A stretch of 15,489 nucleotides of DNA from 66-474 sp035688305 (GTDB lineage Bacteria > Pseudomonadota > Gammaproteobacteria > Xanthomonadales > Rhodanobacteraceae): positions 1 to 15,489 of the forward strand of contig DASSNC010000090.1 in NCBI GenBank assembly GCA_035688305.1, written 5' to 3'. The notes below the pieces were generated by a model. The model made no database searches. It was given only the letters and a program-made list of their open reading frames with translations, and was not told the origin of the DNA. Shown here one piece after another: positions 8,441-15,489 of the stretch; the stretch's first letter is position 1, and every line of letters begins with the position of its first letter. The position numbers and the translations under genes are program-made.

Positions 8441-8804
8441 CGTGTCGGGCTGCGTGCGCGCGGTGTTTCCCTTCCCCCGCCCGCGGGGGAAGGTGCCCGA
8501 AGGGCGGTTGGAGGCCCACTTCGCGCATGGAACCCCCCACCCCAGCCCTCCCCCGCAAGCGGAGGAGGGGGACAAGCATGCGGCGCGGGTGAGGACCGGA
8601 CAATGGTGGACTCGCGCAAATGCGTGTCGGGCTGCGTGCGCGCGGCGTTTCCCTTCCCCCGCCCGCGGGGAAGGTGCCCGAAGGGTGGATGGGGGCCCAC
8701 TTCGCGCATGGCACCTCCCGCCCCAGCCCTCCCCCGCAAGCGGAGGAGGGAGACAAGCATGCGGCGCGAGTGAGGACCGGCAACGACGGCTTCGCGCAGA
8801 TTCG
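8441..8804 (+). repeat. GC-rich direct repeat array, two units of about 182 nt
   Basis: Unit 1 (8441-8622) and unit 2 (8623-8804) are direct copies, and a third partial start (GTCGGACTGCGTGC) follows. Each unit holds a first palindrome (in unit 1 CCTTCCCCCGC at 8470-8480 pairs with 8483-8493), a small GCCC-GAA-GGGC hairpin, a variable linker, and a second imperfect palindrome of the form CCCTCC..CCGC-AA-GCGG..GGAGGG. Units end in GACAAGCATGCGGCGCG plus a GAGGACCGG tail. Open frames through it are stop-free only because of composition; no protein family is recognisable. Confidence 0.85.
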
Positions 8805-8830
8805 GGTCGGACTGCGTGCAGGCGAACGGC

Positions 8831-9122
8831 GCCAAAAGCTGTTTGCCACAGATCTGCACGGATCAACACGGATCAAGAGACCAATCCGCGTCCATCCGCC
8901 TTTATCCGTGTCCTAGGCTTTTGCTTGGCTCCTCGGCAAGCCGACAGAAACTTTTTGGCACGGACTTGCACGGATCATCACGGATCAAAAGAGCAATCCG
9001 TGTTCATCCGTGGTAAGAGTTTTGGCGTGGCTCTGCGGCGAAACGGCAGAAGCTTTCTTGACGCGGATTTACGCGGACGGCCGCGGATCGAGACCAATCC
9101 GCGTCCATCCGCACCCAAAGCT
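8831..9122. repeat. Phased ACGGAT inverted repeats, copies A, B and C
   Basis: Three tandem copies occupy about 8831-8922 (A), 8947-9024 (B) and 9048-9122 (C), spaced 112 and 103 nt. Each has a left arm with three ACGGAT-like words at 10-bp steps (for example CACGGATCAA repeated) and a right arm of ATCCGTG-like words at 10-bp steps. The two arms are separated by a short AGAGACC-like centre. Outer AAAGCTTTTTG / GGCTTTTGC words complete the symmetry. Copies B and C have only two clear words in the right arm, which accounts for the shorter spacing. The copies end about 40 nt before the glycosyltransferase gene. Confidence 0.85.
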
Positions 9123-9149
9123 TCCAGCGCCTGTTCGCCCCGGACCCGC

Positions 9150-9155
9150 TATCCT
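9150..9155 (+). promoter_or_regulatory. Possible -10 box (TATCCT) for a near-leaderless transcript
   Basis: TATCCT ends only 9 nt before the ATG at 9165, so transcription would begin at or just before the start codon. No Shine-Dalgarno sequence precedes the gene, which agrees with a leaderless mRNA. A -35 element is not recognisable. Confidence 0.35.
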
Positions 9156-9164
9156 GCGCCGCGC

Positions 9165-10745
9165 ATGAACGATTCCCCTCTCCCGCATTCAACGTGGCGT
9201 TGGCTGGCGCTGTGGTGTGCACTACTGCTGCCGCTGGCGATCCTGGTCCCGCCGATTCCGATCGACGAAACGCGCTACCTCACCGCCGCATGGGAGATGT
9301 TCAATTCCAGCCAGTGGCTGGTGCCGACGGTCAACCATGCGTGGTATTCGGACAAGTCGCCGCTGTTGTTCTGGTTGATCGCGGGCGGCTGGAAACTTCT
9401 CGGGGTGCACACTTGGGTCGCACGCGTCGAGGCCTTGGCGATTGCGCTCGGCGTGTTGCTGGCGCTGCGCCGGTTGGCCGCGCGGCTGGGCATGGATGCA
9501 CGCGGCGCCGACACGGCGATGTGGCTGCTCGCGGGTGGCCTGGGCTTCGCAGTGTTCAGCACCGCGATCATGTTCGACCTGTTGTTGTCGCTGACCGTGC
9601 TTGGCGCGCTGCACGCATTGCTGGATTTCGATGCCGGCAAGTGGCGGCGTGGCATCCTCTGGCTCGGTTTGATGACCGGACTGGGGTTGCTGGCGAAAGG
9701 ACCGGTGATGTTGCTCGCGATCGCGGGCGTGGCCTTGCTGGCGCCACTATGGAGTGGCACCGCGCGCACCCATGCAATGCGTTGGTATCTCGCGATTCTT
9801 GCCGGCCTGCTGATCGGCGTCGCGATCCTTGCGTGCTGGTTGTTGCCGGCCGCGTGGTACGCCGGCCCGGCGTACTGGCATCCGTTGCTCGACAAGGTGG
9901 CCGGACGGATCAACCGAAGCTTTGCGCATGGCCGACCGTGGTGGTGGTACCTGCCGGTGCTGCCGGTCCTGCTGCTGCCGTGGTTGCTGGTGGTGCGTGC
10001 ACCACGTGCCGCGTGGGCAGACGTGTGGCGCGGGCGTTTCGGACGCTTCGTCGCGTGTTGGTGGGTGCCGCCGTTTATCGCGTTTTGTGCGATCAGCGGC
10101 AAGCAGATCCACTACTTGTTGCCGCTGCTGCCGGCATGGGCCTTGGCCGGCGCGTGGCTGCTGCAGCGCGATGGTGCGCGCTTGCGGGCGTGGCTGTTCG
10201 GCCTGCTCGCGGTGGTCGTAGCCGTCGTAATCGCGGGAATGCCGTGGCTCGCCGCGCGCGCATTCGGCTACGCGCCGCCACGTGCAGTGGCGCTGCTGGC
10301 ATGCGCGGCGCTCGTGGTTGCGGTCGGCACATGGCGCGCTTGGGGCCAGAGTGCACGCGGCCTGGCTTTGTCCGGGACTGCACTGCTGTCTGTTGCGCTG
10401 CTGGCCGCGGTACTGGCGATGCGGCCAGCGCTCGACGTACAACCCGTGGCCACGTTCACGCGGCAGACCCTGCGCGAGCACACGCCGGTCGTGCACATCA
10501 CTTGGCAGGATGGCTTGTTCGGCTACGCCGGTCGCCTTGAACATCCGCTGCCGTGGATCGACCGCCAGCAATTGCTGCCATGGTGCATCGCGCATCCCGA
10601 TGGCATCGTGCTGGTCACCGAAAGCCACAACGATCCGGAAGTCGGCAAGCCGTTCAAATCCTGGCCGTACTTCGCCTCGCGCGACCATCGCATCACGGCG
10701 TGGCGTGCGGCGAGCATCCTCGCCGCGCGCGGGACGCGCGAATAA
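9165..10745 (+). CDS. ArnT-like (GT83/PMT family) membrane glycosyltransferase
   Basis: The family consists of multi-pass inner-membrane enzymes that move a sugar from a polyprenyl-phosphate donor to a periplasmic acceptor; in E. coli ArnT this is aminoarabinose onto lipid A. The product has 526 residues (ArnT 550). After TM1 comes the first periplasmic loop with PIPIDETRYLTAAWEMF, carrying the acidic pair Asp34-Glu35 expected for catalysis. It is followed by VNHAWYSDKSPLLFWLIAGGW, equivalent to the DKPPL motif of the family. About ten further hydrophobic helices follow, with GLGLLAKGPVMLL and a KQIHYLLPLLPAWAL segment. The C-terminal ~100 residues form a soluble domain. The ATG at 9165 is chosen because the upstream open frame runs through repeats and the ferritin gene. 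No arn operon is present, so donor and acceptor are unknown. Tandem repeats flank it on both sides. Confidence 0.85.
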   Translation: MNDSPLPHSTWRWLALWCALLLPLAILVPPIPIDETRYLTAAWEMFNSSQWLVPTVNHAWYSDKSPLLFWLIAGGWKLLGVHTWVARVEALAIALGVLLALRRLAARLGMDARGADTAMWLLAGGLGFAVFSTAIMFDLLLSLTVLGALHALLDFDAGKWRRGILWLGLMTGLGLLAKGPVMLLAIAGVALLAPLWSGTARTHAMRWYLAILAGLLIGVAILACWLLPAAWYAGPAYWHPLLDKVAGRINRSFAHGRPWWWYLPVLPVLLLPWLLVVRAPRAAWADVWRGRFGRFVACWWVPPFIAFCAISGKQIHYLLPLLPAWALAGAWLLQRDGARLRAWLFGLLAVVVAVVIAGMPWLAARAFGYAPPRAVALLACAALVVAVGTWRAWGQSARGLALSGTALLSVALLAAVLAMRPALDVQPVATFTRQTLREHTPVVHITWQDGLFGYAGRLEHPLPWIDRQQLLPWCIAHPDGIVLVTESHNDPEVGKPFKSWPYFASRDHRITAWRAASILAARGTRE

Positions 10746-10800
10746 CACATTTGGTGAATTCATCCACGTCCAACGTTCTCGCTTGGCCATGCGGTGAGAC

Positions 10801-11124
10801 GGCAGGAGTATTTCTTGCCACGGGTTTGCACGGATCGTCACGGATCAAGACCCATCCGCGTTCATTCGTGTTGATCCGTGGTTAAAGTTCTGGCGTGACT
10901 TTCGGCAATTTCCCAGAAGCCTTTTTGCCACGGATTTGCACGGATCGTCACAGATCAGGACCAATCCGTGGTCATCCGTGTTGATCCGTGGTCAAGCTTT
11001 TGGCGTGACTTTCGGCAATTTCCCAAAAGCCTTTTTGCCACGGGTTTGCACGGATCGTCACGGATCAGGACCAATCCGTGGTCATCCGTGTTGATCCGTG
11101 GTCAAAGCTCTTCGCCAGCCGTGA
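10801..11124. repeat. Phased ACGGAT inverted repeats, copies D, E and F: 110-bp tandem array
   Basis: The TTGCCACGG block recurs at exactly 110-bp intervals, with units starting at 10811, 10921 and 11031. Units E and F differ at only 2 of the first 75 positions, and their shared 30-nt linker (TGGCGTGACTTTCGGCAATT and on) differs at one position. Unit D differs from E at about 14 of 110. Within each unit the left arm repeats ACGGAT every 10 bp and the right arm repeats ATCCGTG every 10 bp. The array fills most of the 444-nt gap between the glycosyltransferase and peptidase genes. An open frame crosses it from 10968, but nothing in it resembles a protein. Confidence 0.9.
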
Positions 11125-11189
11125 CGATCGGCCTACGCCGCGGGCGCCGCGCAGGCGTACGCTCGCGGTTTGTCCCGGAGGATTTGGCC

Positions 11190-12692
11190 ATGTTGCGTGC
11201 ACGTTGCCTGTCCGCGCTCGTCGCGGCGTCACTCGTGTCGGGCGCGGCTTTCGCGGCCCCGCCGCCCGTCAACATTCACCCCGAGTTGCAGGCGATCGCC
11301 GGCGCGGTGAAGGCGTCCAACCTGCACGCCACCGATGTCGCGCTGGTCGGCTTCGGCACGCGCCACACGCTGTCGACCACGACTTCGCAAACGCGTGGCA
11401 TCGGCGCGGCGCGACGCTGGGTGGCCGCGCAATTTGCCGGAATCTCCAAGGGTTGCAATGGCTGCCTCGAAATCGTGAAACCCGCGCAATCGTTCACCGG
11501 CGAACGCATGCCCAAGGCCGGCGCCGAGGTGATGGACGTCGTTGCGATCCAGCGCGGTACGAGCGACCCCGATCGCGTGATCGTTATGACCGCACATCTG
11601 GATTCGCGCAACAGCGATGTGATGGACGCGGTGCATGATGCGCCCGGCGCCAACGACGACGCGGCCGGCGTCAGCGCGCTGCTCGAAGTCGCGCGTGTGC
11701 TCTCGAAGTACAAATTCCCGGCGACGCTCGTGTACTCGGCCGATTCGGGCGAAGAGCAGGGCCTGTTCGGCGGCAAGATCATCGCCCAGTACGCGGTCGA
11801 TCATGGCTGGAATGTCGAGGCCAATCTCAACAACGACATGGTCGGCAACGACCACGGTGGCAACGGTGCCTACGACCCGCACACGATCCGGGTGTTCTCG
11901 GAGGGCACCAAGACCAACGAGACGCTGGAGCAGGCTGCGTATCGCCGCTACCACGGCGGCGGCGTGGATTCGCCCTCGCGCAACCTCGCGCGCTACATGC
12001 ACACGTTGGCCGAACAATACCTCGACAACTTCCACGTCCGGATGATCTATCGCACCGATCGCTGGGGCCGTTCCGGCGATCAGGTGCCGTTCCTCGAACA
12101 GGGCTTTCCCGCGGTGCGCTTGTCCGAGTCCAACGAGGACTACAGCCACCAGCACCAGAACGTCACGGTGGTGAACGGGGTGCGCCATGGCGACGTGATT
12201 TCCGGCGTCGATTTCGATTATCTCGCCAACGTTGCGCGGCTGGATGCCGTCACCATGGCCTCGCTGGCGATGGCGCCGATGCCGCCGTCGGATCTTGCGG
12301 TGAAAGGCGCGGTTGCCTATGACACCACGTTGTCATGGAAGCCATCCCCGGGCGCCGCGAGTTACCATGCCTGGTGGCGCGAAACCACCGTGCCCCAATG
12401 GCAGCAAGTGCAGGACGCGGGCGCCGCCGATGCGATCGTGTTGAAGAACATCATCCTCGACGATTACTTTTTCGGCGTCGCGGCGGTCAGCAAGGACGGT
12501 TGGGAAAGCCCCGTCGAATTCCCCGGCTTCGCCGGCAGTTTTGCGCGCTCGCCCAAACTTGGCACCGACGGCAAGCCGACCAACGAGCGCTACCCCAGCC
12601 TGTTCGGCAAGTGGGGCGGCGGTGCGGTCGGACCCGCGTCGTGGCAGAAGTCGTTGCCGGCGGACCCGAAGGCCGGGCCGGATCGACTGTAG
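11190..12692 (+). CDS. Secreted M28 family metallopeptidase
   Basis: The family comprises zinc-dependent amino- or carboxypeptidases. The product has 500 residues. A signal peptide covers about 1-23 (MLRARCLSALVAASLVSG, cleavage near AFA-AP). The M28 catalytic domain spans about 105-355. Likely metal and catalytic residues are His136 and Asp138 (TAHLDS), Asp156 (GANDDAAG), Glu188-Glu189 (SGEEQG), Asp216 (NNDMVGND) and His320 (EDYSHQH). The C-terminal region from about 370 to 460 (PPSDLAVKGAVAYDTTLSW onwards) reads like a fibronectin type III-like domain. GGAG lies 9 nt before the ATG at 11190, so the longer open frame from 10968 through the tandem repeats is rejected. It probably acts in the periplasm or outside the cell. 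Its stop codon lies in a REP-like sequence. Substrate specificity cannot be told. Confidence 0.9.
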   Translation: MLRARCLSALVAASLVSGAAFAAPPPVNIHPELQAIAGAVKASNLHATDVALVGFGTRHTLSTTTSQTRGIGAARRWVAAQFAGISKGCNGCLEIVKPAQSFTGERMPKAGAEVMDVVAIQRGTSDPDRVIVMTAHLDSRNSDVMDAVHDAPGANDDAAGVSALLEVARVLSKYKFPATLVYSADSGEEQGLFGGKIIAQYAVDHGWNVEANLNNDMVGNDHGGNGAYDPHTIRVFSEGTKTNETLEQAAYRRYHGGGVDSPSRNLARYMHTLAEQYLDNFHVRMIYRTDRWGRSGDQVPFLEQGFPAVRLSESNEDYSHQHQNVTVVNGVRHGDVISGVDFDYLANVARLDAVTMASLAMAPMPPSDLAVKGAVAYDTTLSWKPSPGAASYHAWWRETTVPQWQQVQDAGAADAIVLKNIILDDYFFGVAAVSKDGWESPVEFPGFAGSFARSPKLGTDGKPTNERYPSLFGKWGGGAVGPASWQKSLPADPKAGPDRL

Positions 12693-12713
12693 GAGGGCCG
12701 GAAGGCCCGACCG
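12689..12713 (+). repeat. GTAG-headed REP-like hairpin at the M28 peptidase stop codon
   Basis: GTAG (12689-12692) is followed by GGGCC (12695-12699), the loop GGAA and GGCCC (12704-12708), then GACCGGG. GTAG head, short hairpin and GACCG tail are the layout of REP sequences in xanthomonads and pseudomonads (known family; match judged by eye). The peptidase TAG stop is the TAG of this head. The hairpin may also serve as a weak terminator. Confidence 0.5.
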
Positions 12714-12720
12714 GGTCCCG

Positions 12721-13000
12721 GCAGGCGGGGGAAGGGAAACGCCGCATGCTTGCCTCCCTCCTCCGCTCGCGGGGGAGGGTTGGGGTGGGGGGTGTTGATG
12801 TTGTGCGCGGGACCGACCCCCCATCCGCCCTTCGGGCACCTTCCCCCGCAGGCGGGGGAAGGGAAACGCAGCATGCTTGTCTCCCTCCTCCGCTTGCGGG
12901 GGAGGATTGGGGTGGGGGTGTTGATGTTGTGCGCGGGACCGACCCCCATCCGCCCTTCGGGCACCTTCCCCCGCAGGCGGGGGAAGGGAAATGCTGCGCG
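12721..13000 (-). repeat. GC-rich repeat array in the opposite orientation
   Basis: The palindrome half GCAGGCGGGGGAAGGG occurs at 12721, 12848 and 12973, giving two units of 127 and 125 nt plus a terminal half. Read on the minus strand each unit has the same two blocks as the array at 8441-8804: the CCTTCCCCCGC palindrome with GGTGCCCGAAGGGCGGATGG, and the CTCCCCCGCAAGCGGAGGAG block followed by GACAAGCATGC. The linker between blocks differs (it contains GCGCACAACATCAACA). The array lies between two convergent genes and stops 12 nt before the hrpB stop codon. No gene is seen in 12693-13012. Confidence 0.85.
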
Positions 13001-13012
13001 CTGGTCTCCCGG

Positions 13013-15489
13013 CTACCGGTTGCCTGGGCGTCGTTTGGCGCGATGGGTCGGCGTGGCCGACCACGGGTCGTCGGGCCACGGGTGCTTGGGATAGCGTCCC
13101 TTCAATTCCCTTTTCACCTCGGCGTAGGTGCGATCCCAGAAGCCGCGCAGGTCCTGGGTTACCTGGATCGGGCGCCCGCCCGGGGACAACAAATGCAGCG
13201 TCACTGCCACGCGACCGTCGGCGATGCGCGGTGTCTCCGCGAGGCCAAATAGTTCCTGCAGTTTTACCGCGAGCACCGGTGACGGAGCCGCGCCAGTGTC
13301 GGTGCTGATTGCGTAGTCGAGCTTGTGCGAGCGCCCGCTGGGCACGCTGATCGATTCGGGCGCGAGTTTGTCGAGCGACTTGCGTTGGCGATAGTCGAGC
13401 AGCGCCGCGAACGCTTGCGACAATTCATCCGATGCCAGCGCATCCAGCTTGCGCTTGCCGTGCAGGCTGGGCGCAAGCCAGGTTTCGAGGGTTGTCAGCA
13501 ACGCGGAATCGGAAACGTCAGGCAGCCCGGCATCGGGCAATGCCGATTGCAACCACGCAATCCGTGCACGCAAGCGTTGCGCCGCGTCGGTCCACGGCAG
13601 GGTGTCGAGGCCGCGTGCACGGATCGTCGCGAGCAACGCGGGCAGCGCGTCTTCGGCGCTGGCCGGCACCGCGCGCCGTTCCAGCACCAGCGCGTCGAAA
13701 CGGCGTTGTTCGAAAGCTTCCACCGTGCCGTTTGCGTTCTGGCGCACCACGCGTTCGCAAACGATGCGCGGCGCGAAGTCGCGTTCCAGCAATGCGGAAT
13801 CGAAGGGTGCCGCGGCGAGGATCAAGCTATCGCGGGTGTCGAAGCGCGCCTCGACCACGATCAGCCACGGTTCGCCAAACAGCGCGGATTCCTCATGGAG
13901 GCGCGCGCCGCGGCCGCTGGCGAGTTGGTAGCGGCGCGGATTGTTCGGGTCCTGCCGGGCGGCGCGGTCGGGAAACGCGTGCAACAACAGGTTGCCGACG
14001 GCGAGCGCGTCCGGCGTGCCGCTGGCACCGTGGCGCAGGCCCAATCGCTTGCGCCAGCCGCGCGCGACGTGTTCGATGGCGCTCAAGGCGCCGGCGTCGG
14101 CGTCGGCGTCGCGCACCGCCCGTGCACCGCCGTCGCGGAAGCGATGCAGGGCATCGACGCGACGACGCAGGTCGTCATCGAATCCACCGCGCAGCGGCGA
14201 GCGTGATTCCAGCAACGCCAGCAGATCGGCCAGCAGCGTACGCAAGTTTTCAGGCGCGCGCACCGCAGCGGCAGCGAGGCGCGGATTCGTGCCCAGTTGC
14301 AACATGTCGCGGCCGCTCGGCGTCATGCGCATGGGTGCATCCAGCGCGCCGAGCCGCTGCAACAGCTCGCGCGCCTGCGCCAGCGCACCGGGTGGCGGCG
14401 GGTCCAGCCACCGCAACGCTGAGGCGTCTTCGCCAACGCCCCACGCCGCCAGTTCCAATGCAAGGCCCGACAATTCCACCTGCGCGATTTCCGGCGTGCG
14501 CGACGGTTCCAGGCGTTGGCTCTCCGGCCAGAGCCGGTACGCGACGCCCGGCGCCACGCGCCCCGCGCGGCCGGCACGTTGATCGGCCGAGGCTTGCGAA
14601 ATGGCTACCGTGGCGAGACGTGTGAAACCGGAGTTCGGGTCGAAACGCGGCTCACGCGCAAGGCCGGCATCCACCACCGCATGCACGCCCGGCACCGTAA
14701 TCGAGGATTCGGCCACATTGGTGGCCAGGATCACCCGCCGCGTGCGGCCGCCATCCATGGCAGAAGCGCTCCGCGGCGCCAGCGCGGCCTGTTGTTCGGG
14801 GAGCGGCAACTCCCCGTGCAGCGGCAGGATTTCGACATGCGAATTCGTGTCGCCCAACATCCGTTGTACCTGCGCGATCTCGCGTCGCCCAGGCAGGAAC
14901 ACCAACACGTCGCCGCCGGTCTCGGCGAGCGCCTGCTGCACGCCGCGGCACGCGCGCGATTCCAACGGTTCATCGCGGCGCGGTGCCGGATACTCAATCC
15001 GCACCGGGAACGCGCGCCCCGCACTGCACAGCACCGGCGCCTCCAACCAGTCAGCCACGCGCGCGCCATCGAGCGTCGCCGACATCACGATCAGGCGCAG
15101 GTCCGGGCGCAGCGACGCCTGCACATCGAGCGCCAGTGTCGCGCCGAGGTCGCCGGCCAAATGCCGTTCGTGGAATTCGTCAAACACGATCACGCCGATG
15201 CCGGGCAACTCCGGGTCGTCCTGCAGCATTCGCGTCAGGATGCCCTCCGTCACCACGACGATGCGGGTTGCATCCGATACCCGGGATTCGAAACGGATCC
15301 GGTACCCCACCGTTTGCCCGACCGCCTCGCCGCGTTGCGCGGCCATGAATTCTGCCGCCGCGCGCGCAGCGATCCGGCGCGGCTCCAGCATCACGATCTG
15401 GCGGCCCGCCAGCCATGCCTCATCCAGCAGCGCCGGCGGCACCTGGGTGGTCTTGCCCGCACCCGGCGGCGCTTCCAGCACCAGCCGCG
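13013..15489 (-). CDS. hrpB: ATP-dependent helicase HrpB, 5' end outside window (partial)
   Basis: HrpB is a DEAH-box superfamily 2 RNA helicase-like protein of proteobacteria whose exact substrate is poorly known. About 824 residues are visible; the frame stays open through the right edge (RLVLEAPPG), and roughly 20 N-terminal residues are missing. Motifs appear in order: Walker A APPGAGKTT, LEPRRIAARAAAEFMA (motif Ia), TEGILTRMLQ, the DEFHERHL motif II variant typical of HrpB, MSATLD (motif III), the ATNVAESSITVPG segment (motif V region) and QRAGRAGR (motif VI). The long C-terminal region ends with the family hallmark around LRGFWDRTYAEVKRELKG followed by RYPKHPWPDDP, and a basic tail. The stop is TAG at 13013-13015. 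It converges on the M28 peptidase gene, with a repeat array between them. Confidence 0.95.
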   Translation of the reverse strand, partial: RLVLEAPPGAGKTTQVPPALLDEAWLAGRQIVMLEPRRIAARAAAEFMAAQRGEAVGQTVGYRIRFESRVSDATRIVVVTEGILTRMLQDDPELPGIGVIVFDEFHERHLAGDLGATLALDVQASLRPDLRLIVMSATLDGARVADWLEAPVLCSAGRAFPVRIEYPAPRRDEPLESRACRGVQQALAETGGDVLVFLPGRREIAQVQRMLGDTNSHVEILPLHGELPLPEQQAALAPRSASAMDGGRTRRVILATNVAESSITVPGVHAVVDAGLAREPRFDPNSGFTRLATVAISQASADQRAGRAGRVAPGVAYRLWPESQRLEPSRTPEIAQVELSGLALELAAWGVGEDASALRWLDPPPPGALAQARELLQRLGALDAPMRMTPSGRDMLQLGTNPRLAAAAVRAPENLRTLLADLLALLESRSPLRGGFDDDLRRRVDALHRFRDGGARAVRDADADAGALSAIEHVARGWRKRLGLRHGASGTPDALAVGNLLLHAFPDRAARQDPNNPRRYQLASGRGARLHEESALFGEPWLIVVEARFDTRDSLILAAAPFDSALLERDFAPRIVCERVVRQNANGTVEAFEQRRFDALVLERRAVPASAEDALPALLATIRARGLDTLPWTDAAQRLRARIAWLQSALPDAGLPDVSDSALLTTLETWLAPSLHGKRKLDALASDELSQAFAALLDYRQRKSLDKLAPESISVPSGRSHKLDYAISTDTGAAPSPVLAVKLQELFGLAETPRIADGRVAVTLHLLSPGGRPIQVTQDLRGFWDRTYAEVKRELKGRYPKHPWPDDPWSATPTHRAKRRPGNR

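Noticed and set aside
7814..8876. Minus-strand open frames across ferritin and the GC-rich repeats
   Set aside because: Repeated proline/arginine-rich peptides such as LSPSSACGGGLG come from translating the DNA repeats; they are composition artefacts.
8367..9164. N-terminal extension of the glycosyltransferase frame back into the ferritin gene
   Set aside because: The extension runs through the GC-rich and ACGGAT repeats and overlaps ferritin by 59 nt. The ATG at 9165 gives a normal family N terminus immediately before TM1.
10801..11124. CRISPR array
   Set aside because: The repeats are 110 bp apart with nearly identical linkers, arms are long inverted repeats, and there are no unique spacers of 30-40 nt and no cas genes.
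10968..11189. Extended start for the M28 peptidase
   Set aside because: The extra 74 codons are translated tandem repeats and would put a signal peptide in the interior. GGAG before 11190 and the standard signal peptide support the shorter form.
8441..13000. Composite transposon carrying the glycosyltransferase and peptidase
   Set aside because: No transposase, target-site duplication or defined insertion-sequence ends are visible; the flanking repeats are short multi-copy intergenic elements, so only a rearrangement hypothesis is kept.
12333..13252. Open frames on both strands across the 12721-13000 repeat array
   Set aside because: They overlap the ends of the peptidase and hrpB genes and translate the same repeat peptides as the array at 8441-8804.

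Overview
The window is a high-GC chromosomal segment of a gammaproteobacterium. It most probably belongs to the Xanthomonadales/Lysobacterales: the order waaA / tolC-pcm / tetR / thiC, the AmpE and HrpB homologues, and the dense GC-rich intergenic repeats all fit that group. This placement is an inference from gene content and protein style, not from a search. All protein-coding genes look like ordinary housekeeping or envelope genes. No phage, plasmid, defence, secondary-metabolite or CRISPR locus is visible.

Left part (1-5363). The 3' part of an ampE-like membrane protein gene runs off the left edge. It is followed by waaA (Kdo transferase for lipid A). waaA converges on tolC (outer-membrane efflux channel), and the two stop codons lie inside one 46-nt inverted repeat that looks like a shared terminator. 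tolC is preceded on the same strand by a pcm-like methyltransferase gene, probably forming a pcm-tolC operon. A divergent TetR/AcrR-type regulator gene lies across a 362-nt intergenic region holding several dyads and a repeated heptamer, so it is a natural candidate regulator of the efflux operon and of itself.

Middle part (5364-8425). A long inverted repeat precedes a candidate promoter and a clear TPP riboswitch, which control thiC (thiamine pyrimidine synthesis). Downstream is a small ferritin-like gene with a complete di-iron ligand pattern and its own good ribosome binding site.

Right part (8426-15489). This part is rich in repeats. Two repeat families occur. One is a GC-rich family of about 126-182 nt units, forming an array at 8441-8804 and a second array in the opposite orientation at 12721-13000. 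The other is a family of inverted repeats built from ACGGAT/ATCCGT words spaced exactly 10 bp apart: three copies before the ArnT-like glycosyltransferase gene, three exact 110-bp-period tandem copies after it, and one upstream of thiC. Between the arrays are an ArnT-like membrane glycosyltransferase and a secreted M28 metallopeptidase whose stop codon falls in a GTAG-headed REP-like hairpin. A 5'-truncated hrpB helicase gene on the minus strand runs off the right edge.

The most interesting unexplained material is non-coding: the helically phased ACGGAT elements and their tandem amplification, the oppositely oriented GC-rich arrays, and the 171-nt insert inside the copy upstream of thiC. I found no convincing new protein system.
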